From positions 868,001 through 932,000 of the forward strand of contig OU015570.1 in assembly GCA_907165135.1 (NCBI GenBank): a stretch of 64,000 nucleotides of DNA. The letters are read 5' to 3'. Shown piece after piece: positions 53,215 through 62,565 of this stretch (position 1 is its first letter; every line of letters begins with the position of its first letter). The position numbers and the translations under genes are program-made. The notes below the pieces were generated by a model. It was given only the letters and a program-made list of their open reading frames with translations. It ran no database searches and was not told the origin of the DNA. The stretch comes from Oikopleura dioica. Taxonomy: Eukaryota > Chordata > Appendicularia > Copelata > Oikopleuridae.

Positions 53215-53398
53215 TGGACATCGCCTGGACGAAGTAACAGAAAAGGTCTTCAAGCTCATTTCCAGCTTCTTGTGGAACATTTGCCAGGAAGATCAAATGC
53301 TGACAAGGCTTTTTGAGAACATCCGAAACGTCTATTTGATGAACAGAGGCGACTTATTCAACTGTTTCTCTGACTTTCTCGCTGAGCACTTGACCGAC
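53215..53398 (+). pseudogene. Exon relic resembling a gamma-tubulin complex component
   Basis: Bounded by TTTTAG before 53215 and GTAATT after 53398. The frame LGGHRLDEVTEKVFKLISS then NIRNVYLMNRGDLFNCFSDF matches the conserved block of Spc97/Spc98-type proteins (family: R-x-YFLL-x-x-G-x-L-x-x-F). Only this one exon is found; no neighbouring exons of the gene are present. Assignment is by motif and moderate. Confidence 0.4.
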
Positions 53399-53639
53399 GT
53401 AATTTACGTCACGTAAACGCCAGAAAATGCGCAACGACAGAGGATGAACTAGGCGACCCATGCATCAAGTCAAAAATGAACTCACGAAGTTTTCAATTCC
53501 GTTATTAGTCCCGTCGGATATGCCTTTTTCAGCATCTTTGGCCAATTGTGTACTCCAGGTACGTGGGGGATAGGATGAATCTTCTCGGAGCCACGTTGCC
53601 TTTAAATAATCAAGAAACTTAATTGGGCTTTCAATTTAG

Positions 53640-53803
53640 ATCGAAAGAAAGTCAAGCGCGGGCTTGGAAAATACGACTTCATCGTTTTCCGCTGCATTAG
53701 AATAGTCTTCGACGAAGCGAATAACATGGTCATTCTTGAGTGGAAATCAACGCCAACAGCCATGGTCATTCGAGTTGATACAGAAGCAAAAGTCATTGCC
53801 AAG
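53640..53803 (+). pseudogene. Exon relic resembling CPSF3 (CPSF-73) C-terminal domain
   Basis: Bounded by TTTCAATTTAG and by AAG-GTAACA. The phase-2 frame reads KRGLGKYDFIVFRCIRIVF then NNMVILEWKSTPTAM. It resembles the region after the nuclease domain of CPSF3, the pre-mRNA 3'-end endonuclease, where a VVLEW-x-x-NP motif is conserved. Catalytic metal-binding motifs are far upstream in the real gene and absent here. The neighbours are fragments of other genes. Confidence 0.45.
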
Positions 53804-53949
53804 GTAACAAACGCAAGCATTAAATTTAAGCCCTTCCTTATCCCAAAGTAGGGCAGAATACGAGCATTTTTCCTTTTCAAAAATTTCCTCAACCAAAGAA
53901 GTGTAGAGACCAAAGTTTGATCGCTCTCCAAGATTGATAAACCCTTGTC

Positions 53950-54690
53950 AATGAACAACAGCTTGGACATCTTTAGCTCGCTCATAATCACTTTTCAATC
54001 CTAGTGAAGCTGCGTATCTCCGAACAGGTTTCATCATCTGTATTAACTTTTCGAGATGTTAAAAATACTATACTGGCAAAACAAAATGATCCCGAATCAA
54101 CCCAAAATGACCAAGGTGAGATAGTCTCGAAATTTTATCCCATGGATGAAAATGACAGCCCTTGAATACAAGATTTTTACAATCTTGTACAAGCTGATCT
54201 AACAGGGTCGTCGAAATCAGTCAGGATCATTTCGAGGACTGTATCACCGAGAAGTTTCTGTAAAAGCGGAAATTAAAATCATTTTTAGCAAATTCGTCAA
54301 TCAACTTATTCTTACGTCTGGCTATTCAAACAGTCCGTCGATGAGTGCCGAAACGAATTCTCACATTCGCCTGAATCAAGTCGTCCCTGCAAGATTATTA
54401 ATAGGTAAAAAAACTTTCCGCATTCCCTTCAAACCACGAAGGATTCTTATATAAGTCTCCTCCTTAAAATCATTCATGACAGCAGTGAACCTAGGAAAAA
54501 ATAGCCCTGGCGCTTGGTTCCAATTGTCCATAGTTGTCGCGCTCCAAGTTTTTCTTCTTTGAAATGTGCTTTCCGTCAGCGAGCCAGAAATTTGAAATTT
54601 TCAGCGCTTGAAGAGCTGAATCTGTAGCAAAACAAGCTATTTCATCCTAAATTTCATCTTGCTCATGATCTTCAAGCTCTTCATTTCTAA
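53950..54690 (-). pseudogene. Decayed MULE-type transposase B
   Basis: Minus-strand blocks in order: ATDSALQALKISNFWLADG (about 54640-54590, first Asp in ADG), YGQL, then FTAVMNDFKEETYIRILRG (about 54490-54430), a charged stretch near 54300, and KPVRRYAASLGLKSDYER (about 54040-53985). This order and the LGL-x-x-xY block match MULE transposases. There are frameshifts and stops between blocks, and intron-like gaps at 54100-54260. Not functional. Confidence 0.45.
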
Positions 54691-54740
54691 TTCGCCAACG
54701 TGATTCTTTTTACTGTTTAAATTTATACTTTTATGCTTTA

Positions 54741-55350
54741 TTGGAGACAACAAGGAGAAAGAAAGACAAACCCACACGAACTATCCATATTCGCGGACTC
54801 GACCCATCCAAGACTACCAATGCAGCCCTTTTGGAGTTCTTTGAAAAATGCGGAGAAGTGAAGTACTGTACGCTCGCTGGCGAAGGTGATTTTGCTGAAG
54901 AATGCGATGTAAGCCAAACCTCTTCTGGACGACTTTGCAAATCATTTTAGGGTTACTTTGAGTTCTATGAAATCAAGTATTATCAACGCACTCAAACTTG
55001 AAGACAAAACAATCAATGAAAAACCATTCACGGTGCGCCTCTTTCACCAAACTGTAGTTAAATCTTGTTTCAGGTGGAAATGTCTAGATGTGCAATTTTG
55101 AAGAGCGCTGTGAAGCCGAAAATGTCCGCTGATGCGGCTATTGAAATCGCTGACGCCCTAAAAGCGGCAAAAGATGGACGGTTTCCAAGCGGTTTCTTCG
55201 GAGAAGCAACTGTAAATCTCGGTAAACAAGACCCGAATTGACCAACTCTAGCAGCTTATTTAGATCAAGAAGAGCAAGAATCTCTCGATGCGAAGAAAAA
55301 GAGCGTCGGGACAAAGAAAGAAAAGAACGAAAACGATAGAGGTCAAAAGA
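54741..55350 (+). pseudogene. SREK1-like splicing-factor relic (RRM, three tiny introns)
   Basis: Exon 54741-54908 reads RTIHIRGLDPSKTTNAALLE, an RRM start. Intron 54909-54950. Exon 54951-55032 gives GYFEFYE (RNP1-like), but the second half (ALKLEDKTINEKPFTV) is in another frame, so a frameshift lies near 54970. Intron 55033-55073. Exon from 55074, VEMSRCAILKSAVKPKMS then DAAIEIADALKAAKDG, matches the conserved segment after the RRM in SREK1. A last intron ends near 55263, followed by an Arg/Ser/Glu tail (RSRRARISRCEEKERRDKER) in one frame. No ATG is in frame at the start. SREK1-type proteins regulate splicing in the nucleus; this copy is broken. Confidence 0.55.
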
Positions 55351-55391
55351 ATCAATGAAATTCAAATAAGTATTGGAGATCAAGTGCCTCG

Positions 55392-55604
55392 TTAGTTACC
55401 TTCATCTTTAGTTTGCACAAAAGTGAGGGGATACACATATGAAAACCATGCAAGATCTGCTCCAGTTCGCAATGCTATATTCCATGATTTGTTTAAAGGA
55501 TAACATCCGATAAGCTGTGGGTCCGAAAAGCTGCCCGTAAAAGGCAAATTTTCCCAATCTTCTGCATTCAGAGCTTTACTCGGATAAAGCTGCTTTTCCT
55601 GCAT
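55392..55604 (-). CDS. Short ORF of unknown origin
   Basis: ATG at 55604; 70 codons, LNAEDWENLPFTGSFSDP then WNIALRTGADLAWFSYV. Protein-like composition with several Trp and Gly, but no family I know. Possibly another captured fragment. Confidence 0.3.
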   Translation of the reverse strand: MQEKQLYPSKALNAEDWENLPFTGSFSDPQLIGCYPLNKSWNIALRTGADLAWFSYVYPLTFVQTKDEGN

Positions 55605-55785
55605 TTTCTATCATCAAAGTAATTGAAAAATAATTGCTGATAAAATTTTGTTCTTTTGACACACAATGCCGACGCTGAGAAGCCGTTGACTTCATAATGT
55701 CCGGAGACGCAGTCGAATATAACTAGCTTTTTTTAGTGAAACTTTCGGATTTCGAATGACAATTGAAAAAAGGGGAGGGGTCGAA

Positions 55786-55983
55786 ACTATTCTGCATGCA
55801 GAATTATTCTGCAAAAGGATAACTATTCTGCGTTTCGCAGAACTATTCTGCCGAATGCAGAACTATTCTGCAAATGTAGAACTATTCTGCATAATACAGA
55901 ACTATTCTGCCGAATGCAGAACTATTCTGCAAATGTAGAACTATTCTGCATAATACAGAACTATTCTGCACAAGTACAGAACT
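55786..55983 (+). repeat. Array of CAGAACTATTCTGC units
   Basis: About nine AGAACTATTCTGC units spaced by 8-10 bases (AAATGT, ATAATA, CGAATG alternating). It abuts the TA of the right-arm composite element. Confidence 0.85.
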
Positions 55984-55984
55984 A

Positions 55985-58728
55985 CAGTGAAAACCCATTT
56001 TAAGGCCCCTTTTTGGATGACAGCGAATTTCAAAAGTGGCCTTAAAATGGATATTTTTGCCTTTCGTCGGATGACAACAAATTTTCCCATATTTTTGGGA
56101 CAAAAATGAATCATAAGGGCTTATAGAGGAAGGCCCGAGTCTACCGCATGTTTCTATCGCCCGAACCAAGTATGATTCAAAATGTGTTCTTTAAATTGGA
56201 CTCTTGATGATTCTTTCTTTCATTCTTTCAAAAATATTTTTCTGCCAACAAATCAGAGAAATGGATCAAAAATCCCCATCGAAATCTTCACGGACTTGAA
56301 CCCAGCAATCTTCAAGCGATCATGGATCAACAAAGGACTACTTCAAAAAATTATTTTCGAGAAGAAATCGAGCAGTTTGAAGATCTCGATGTTGCAGAAA
56401 ATATTCTGGACAAACAAGAATTAGTACAAATTACATGCATTTTTACGATTTTCGAGGGTCGAAATTTTGGGTAAAGATGCTCGTAAGGGGGACATATAAT
56501 ATATCAAAATTCCACTGTTTGAAAGCATGCGGCGGGCCTTCGGCCCTTGCGCGCAAATTCTGGTAGGGAACTCATTTCTTAAGGTGGCCGCTTTTCTCTA
56601 CTCTCGCGCCTCTTTTTATAAAAAGTCGTTTATCTTATATGCAGAACTATTTTGTCGGAAAAAGCCCTTTTTCGACGAAACTATTCTGCATTTTGCAGAA
56701 CTATTCTGCATGCAGAATAGTTTCGAAGGTTTCCCGGAAAAGTGGCCTTAAAATGGATTTTTCTGGAATGATATATTTTGACTTTAATATTATTCAAAAG
56801 ATTCTTATTCTCGACCGTAACAACATAAAAATGAATGAAAAAATAGTGTTTTCGTCGGGAATCGAACACCTTGGACAGAGAAGCGATTTTGGAGAAAGAA
56901 TTGGCTCCAGAATTTTTTGAACACGAGTGCACAAAACGATTCACCTATCAGAAAATAGCATTTTTTCCGTAGATTGCAATACCAATGAAATGCAGTTGGA
57001 GTCTCTTGAAAAATTTTTAAAACGCAAAAAATGTCCTGCCGTAAAGCGTAAGAATTTTTGATAAATTTTTCTTCGAAAAATGGCAAATTTTATCATTTAA
57101 GGGTGTCCCCAACGATCGAGGCCGAGACTGTCTAATTCGGTGACTCAAATTTTTCTTCTTATTTAGGAAATTCTGATTCCGAACCTTTTTCAGATCTTCA
57201 ATATCTTATCTACTTCTCGAGATATGACTTTTTCTATGAGCGCGCTTATGCATTAGCCTTCGATAGAAATGCTTTGTGAAAATGGCAAAATTCTCAATTA
57301 AGTGTAGCAAATTACATATTTTCTGAAAGCTTGAAAATTTTTTTCTGCTGATACCATTTTGAAAAAGTTCCGATGAATTTTACTTATTGTAAGAGCGCGC
57401 AAAACTCGAAAACACCTGCTTTTTGGCGCCGGAAAAGAGGATTTACCTACTTATCGGTGCACAATCTGAGCTCATGGGAGCCTTTAACTCATGAAGTTCT
57501 CTATAAAACAGGCGCGGAGCGCACACATTCTCTTTTACTACAAATTAAACAGTTATAAATTGTCTGGCCTTCTTAGACCATCGAATTCGACGAAGGCAGA
57601 TAGAGTTATCTTTTGGTTAGTTAAATGACCTAATTCGGCATTTGTGCCATTTTTTATAACGTTATCCTCAACAAAACTCCCGAAAGATTCGGGCAATCCC
57701 GAAAGATTCGGGAAATCCCGAAACATTCGGGATCCCGAAAGGTTGGAAGTCACAACCCTTCTCCACGTCACTGCTCTTTGAGGTCTTCACTAGAATCTCT
57801 TCATATCTTTTTTCTTAGCATTTGTCATGTTAATCATTTTTCAGACGTGTTTTTCGAATATTATTTTTGAAATAATGAAAAAAGAATCACCTTGAGTTCA
57901 ATTCGAAGGACACATTTGGAAAAAGTCCATGATTTATACTTTCTTCAGCGAGATAAATATGCGATAAGTTATCGCCGATAACCCCATTACCTTCATTCAT
58001 CATTTTTTCCAAAGAATGAAAAAAATTTTTTGTCATCCAATTCGAGACATAAAATATCCATTTTAAGGCCTTTTTGAAATTCGCTGTCATCCGAAAATCG
58101 GCCTTAAAATGGGGGTGGTATGCGGTCATGAGGGTACCGTACCCTTGTTCGCTTTCCATCATGAACGAGGGTACCCGTACCCTTGTTCGCTATTTTTCTT
58201 GAATGAGGGTACTTGTACCCCTGTTCGCATATTTTTATGAATGAGGGTACCGAGTACCCCCGTTCGCATTTTCTCTGAACGAGGGTATCAAGTTACCTCC
58301 TTTACCAGTCCTCCCTCCATCTCCAACGCAAGGGACTCCCTCTTTACTTTTTACTAAAATGACATTTTGCACATAAAGACAATTATAGCTGAAAGTACTT
58401 CTTTTAATTTGGGGTTAGTGTTAGGGGGCACTGGGCAAAATGACAGAACAATATTACCCGAGGGGGATAGGCTAGGGTTAGTTAGGGTTACCTAACTGGT
58501 ACCCTTGTTCAAGGAAATTAGCGAACAGGGGTACTCGTACCCTCGTTAATGAAAAAAGAGAACAGGGGTACTGGTACCCTCGTTCAAAGAAATTAGCGAA
58601 CAGGGGTACTCGTACCCTTGTTCAAGACAAAGGCGAATGCGGGTACTGGTACCCTCGTTCATGAATGAGAGCGAACGAGGGTAAAAGTACCCTCATGACC
58701 ACCTACAACCTAAAATGGGTTATCACTG
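55985..58728 (-). mobile_element. Composite CAGTG-ended unit, right (inverted) arm
   Basis: Inverted copy of 42775-47868. It lacks the 2.3-kb hAT insertion (empty site at 56163), has deletions around 56424 and 56510, and carries its own insertion at 58114. Left end CAGTGAAAACCCATTTTAAG at 55985, right end GGGTTATCACTG at 58728, TA on both sides. Confidence 0.8.
58114..58710. mobile_element. 597-bp Mutator-type MITE with GGGTACC palindromes
   Basis: TAAAATGGG at 58105-58113 and 58711-58719 (9 bp). Ends GGTGGTATGCGGTCATGAGG and GGTTGTAGGTGGTCATGAGG. The interior is arrays of GAACGAGGGTAC..GTACCC palindromes. The left arm (42775 on) is the empty site. Confidence 0.85.
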
Positions 58729-58979
58729 TAAGTGAAATTAAGTGGTTTCTATGTACAAAATGGGCTTGACGGCCCGAAGGCTTGATTAAGGCCGGGATGA
58801 AAACTAAGGTGATCAGTCTTAGTTCTGTCCCCAGCCCCACCCGCACCCGTGTTTATTTTTTATCACATTCTCCCTTCTTTTTAGCTATTATGGTGTTCTT
58901 TTTTAAGAAATTTCTTATTCATTTTTTGTAGAAGGTGGTTTTAGTTGAGGTTGTGAGTTGCTGAAGGGGAGTTTTAGCA
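58729..58979. other. No feature
   Basis: AT-rich flank of the large inverted pair. Confidence 0.4.
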
Positions 58980-59290
58980 TGAAAAAACGGCTGAACCACG
59001 ATTAAGCGCGAATGAACCGGCCAGTTCATCGCTATTAACCGCGGTTTATATTAATTATGATAAGAAATTGAATAAGAAGTCGATTGATACCCGTATTAGG
59101 GGTCTTTGAAGGTCAAAAGGACTAAACCGCGATTTTAACCGCCCGGTTAAGTGCGGTTGACCGCGGTGCATATTTCATTTGACTCGAAATTTCATAGGAA
59201 GTCGATTGATACCCATATCAGGGGTATTTTCGGGTCATAAGGGGCTGAACCGCGATTTACCGCGAGTTTAACCGGCCGGTTCAAAAATTC
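58980..59290 (+). repeat. ~120-bp tandem repeat, about 2.5 copies
   Basis: AAGTCGATTGATACCC..AGGGGT.. and AACCGCGATT..AACCG-CCGGTT recur with palindromic CCGCGGTT and CCGGCCGGTT cores. Confidence 0.65.
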
Positions 59291-59460
59291 GACCGGTGAA
59301 AAATTTTTTGGCCAAGGATCATCCTCCAGTTAAAATTTTGAAGATACCTCAAGCCAAAAAAGTTATAAAAACGCTGACCTAAAAAGCTGGTCTTTGAATC
59401 AAAGTCGATTAAAGAAGTCCCGGTGCCGAGCAAAATCGGCGAAGTCATATTTGTGGACCA
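59291..59460. other. No feature
   Basis: Unassigned short spacer. Confidence 0.4.
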
Positions 59461-59940
59461 GGGGTCTGGATTCGCTTTGCGAACTCTAAAAATGCATCTG
59501 AGGTCATTTTTACCTATTTATGATAAAAAAATTACGATCTTTGAATCAGAGGCTATGATTTCACCTGAGAAAAAGCGTAGAAAACAATTTTTTCAATGAT
59601 TTTTCAGGTTGAAATAAACGTTATTCTAATTATTAATTAATAATTCCTAAAAACGCTCTAAAGTTGGGATTTTCTCAGATAACAAAATTTGGAAAATATT
59701 GGCAAAAACGCTCTTAAGTTGGGCGCTCTTAAGATGGAAAACCACGGTAGTTAAAATTTTAAAATCTTTTCAAATAAATCCAAAGTTTTCTTCTCGAAAC
59801 CCCTAAAACCATCATTTTTGGTCATATTCAGCCACTAGGATTAAGAAAAATCATAAACATGAGCAGAAGTTTCAATTTGAGTCCGAAGGAGCACAAGTGT
59901 ACAAGACATCTGTGAGAATTGAGCTCATCTGCTACATTTA
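59461..59940 (+). mobile_element. Truncated copy of the CAGGGGTCTGG element with a nested Tigger-C end
   Basis: Starts AGGGGTCTGGATTCGCTTTG. 59757-59940 matches 32390-32576 almost base for base. At about 59640-59755 an element-C end (AACGCTCTTAAGTTGGGCGC to AAAACCACGG, then TA) is inserted. Confidence 0.7.
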
Positions 59941-60221
59941 GGGACCGAACGCAAATCGGACCAAAATTTAGTTCTGAGAATTATGAATGAAAAAAGGGTA
60001 TTGAAACAAGAGAAATTGAACTGCGTTTTCAATTTTTCCCAATCTCTTCCGTTTCCGAGATATTGACCTTCGGAAAGAATTAAAATTTCCGGAACGAACC
60101 ACTTTCAAGCGCGCAGTCTTACTCTGATGGTGGCGCTCCGGGGCGAGAAGCTTTTGCCGCGACGCGTTTCGAGTTTTCACTGCGAGCGAGCCCGCGCTTC
60201 CACCAATAGAAAATTGAAAAA

Positions 60222-60310
60222 GAGTGTCCAAGCAGGATTCGAACCCACTATACCGACTTTACCCGACCCTATCAGTTACTAACTAGGCCAGCAGTTCTTG
60301 GGCACGACTC
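60222..60310 (-). other. tRNA-like segment (A and B boxes), probably SINE-derived
   Basis: Minus strand: TGGCCTAGTTAGTAAC resembles an A box, and 45 bases later GGTTCGAATCC is a perfect B box. TGCCCAA/TTGGACA could pair as an acceptor stem with one mismatch, but no D or anticodon stem forms. So this is not a functional tRNA; a tRNA-derived retroposon is plausible. Confidence 0.35.
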
Positions 60311-61107
60311 CCATTTTGCATGGGTATAAATTTAGTTTAATCCTGGCTTCACCGATTTCAGCCATGACTTCTGCAATGTCAATTCCGGGTTCTTCGACGT
60401 CAATCTCGACTATTGAAACGTCGAATGATTGATTGATTTTCATCAAGATGGAAAGAGTCAAAATTCTCATAATTTTTCAGCCTTTTTTGGTAGATTCGAT
60501 CACGGGGAAGAACTACTATTCAGAAAATATTTTGTTTCCAATTTCAAAGGGGTCAATACCTAACATTTAATTTAAGGCTATAACCTCAATTCAAAAATTT
60601 AAAGGACAAACATACTTGTTTTCTCCTAAAAATTCATAAATGCCATCAAGAAATAGTTTTCTCAGGTAATTTTTGCTCTAGAATCATTCAAAAATCGCCA
60701 TTCGGTTTTCCGAGAAAACTGGAAGTTTTGAGGTAGAATTAATCCGATTATAATATTAAATAGAGCATATTCTATGATCCTCACGGAAAAAATTTCAAGA
60801 AATTGTTCATATTATGATTATAATTCTCTCTTCTTTTAAAACTCTTTTGTTTATAGACTGACGCTTGAGATCCGCGCAGCCAATCAGAGCGCGATTAATC
60901 GCTTGACTCACACGCTCGCCAACAGCGCTCTCTTTTGGCCTGGAGGATAGCACTCCGCGCAGCGCGTCCACACGCATTTTTATCCTCAGATGCCAGCACT
61001 AACATGGCGCTAGAATGAAAATTTGAACAGATATCGAAGATTTTTCCGTGGGGATTGTAGAGAAGGCTTTAATCTATCAATTGATCGAAAAATGTCTACC
61101 TCTGTAA
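60311..61107. other. No gene; scrap of the 26.6-kb minisatellite
   Basis: 60331-60430 has the same TCAATCCCGGCTTC-type units as the arms of the 26563-28185 foldback. The rest is AT-rich. Confidence 0.4.
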
Positions 61108-61655
61108 GGTGGTATGCGGTCATGTGGGTATTATACCCGCGTTCACTGTTCCCCCGAACGTGGGTATTTATACCCACGTTCACTCTTTCTTCCGAACATG
61201 GGTATTCGATACCCACGTTCACACTTACTGGCGAACGTGGGTATTTTCCAGGCGTTTTGAGAACAGTTCTGTTCTAGAGCCTCATCTGTTTCGATGAAGA
61301 CGGGAAACACACCGATTACCGGACGTGCAAAAAGGTTCATTTTACAGCTCTAACTTGAAAAATTTTGGAGAATCCTTCAAGACAGGCGCGGAGCGCATAC
61401 TGTCTCCGACTTGAGAACCAGCTTCGGCCGCTGACCGGGCTGTCCTGCACCCTTAACGCTGGACTTGTCTTTTGAGGCTAAACGTTATGTTTCTAGAGCA
61501 AGTTATTTTATATACCACCGTTCAAACAAAATTTCATTTATTGAACGTGGGTATTTATACCCGCATTCGGACATTTGAGCGAACGTGGGTATTAATACCC
61601 TCGTTCGAGAAATCGCTGAACGTTTGTATAAATACCCACATGACCGCTTACAACC
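61108..61655. mobile_element. 548-bp Mutator-type MITE with GAACGTGGGTA palindromes
   Basis: CTCTGTAA at 61100-61107 and 61656-61663. Ends GGTGGTATGCGGTCATGTGG and GGTTGTAAGCGGTCATGTGG, same family as 58114. Arrays of GAACGTGGGTATTTATACCC palindromes at both ends. Confidence 0.85.
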
Positions 61656-62565
61656 CTCTGTAATGGTAAAATTCTTCGGAAAACCGAATGGCGTTTTCTA
61701 AATGATTGTAAAGTCGTAATTTCGAGAGAAAAAATAATTTTTGACCGCATTTCTGAAATCTACGATAGATTTTGAGTATATGAGTCTTTTTAATTTTTGA
61801 AATCGACCAAGGGAAGTCCGTTTTCCAGAGAGGCCAAAAGAGAGGTTATAGCTAGGCTCCTCGCTTAAAAAACGCACGATTTTTTAAAGCCCGATTTTCA
61901 GGGTTTCAATGCCTGGAATACATTGAGGATGTTCCAAGGAACAAAAAAATGTATTACAGCAAAATCATCAAGTCACGTGATCGTGCTGAAATTCTCTGAA
62001 AGTGCTGAAAAAGGGTCATTTTTAGTTTTCACGTGATTTGGCCACCTACGAGACTCACTATTATTAGAAATAATATATTTTTAGAAAGAGGATAAAATTC
62101 TCTTTCGATTAATAGGTGTCTCATTCTTGCAAAATAATATCTCAACCCGTTTTTCAAGGGTTGAAGTAATTGAAAAGTGGTATTTTTAGACATTTTTCTA
62201 AGAATTCTTCTGAATTATTTATAAAACTTTAAAAACCATAATAAAGCCAAAAACTGTGATCATTCCAATTTTTTAATAAATGGGTGTGGGTGGGGTTGGG
62301 GACAAAGCTGAGATTGATCAACTCAGAGTTCCAACGCCTTTGTCAAGCCCCTTAAATTAAACTTATAGCCTGAACACCGCCCGCTTTTCTTGGAAACATG
62401 CATATCAGAGGATATTCTAAATTGACCGATTTTCTTACTCGTTACTCTTGCTTTTTTCGCTCTTTTTTTGATTGATACTAAGCGTACTTTCGGTAAAAAA
62501 TCTGATGATGCTCTAATGGCGGAAGTCGAGAGTGAAAGTATCGGGCAAGTTAATACCTCGGGTAC
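61656..62565. other. AT-rich, no recognisable gene
   Basis: 62280-62345 resembles the TGGGTGTGGGTGGGGTTGGG block also found inverted at 32690 and 58830 and directly at 27300; a dispersed repeat of unknown class. A short minus ORF at 62323-62748 has no family feature. Confidence 0.4.

Noticed and set aside
53602-53991. 129-codon minus-strand ORF
   Set aside because: Overlaps the CPSF3-like plus-strand exon, whose splice ends and protein similarity fit better; part of it is the tail of the MULE relic.
55786-55983. CRISPR-like array (regular repeats and spacers)
   Set aside because: Spacers are 8-10 bases and not unique, units are palindromic satellite, and the DNA is eukaryotic.
60222-60310. 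Functional tRNA gene
   Set aside because: A and B boxes fit, but no D or anticodon stem forms and the acceptor stem has a mismatch.
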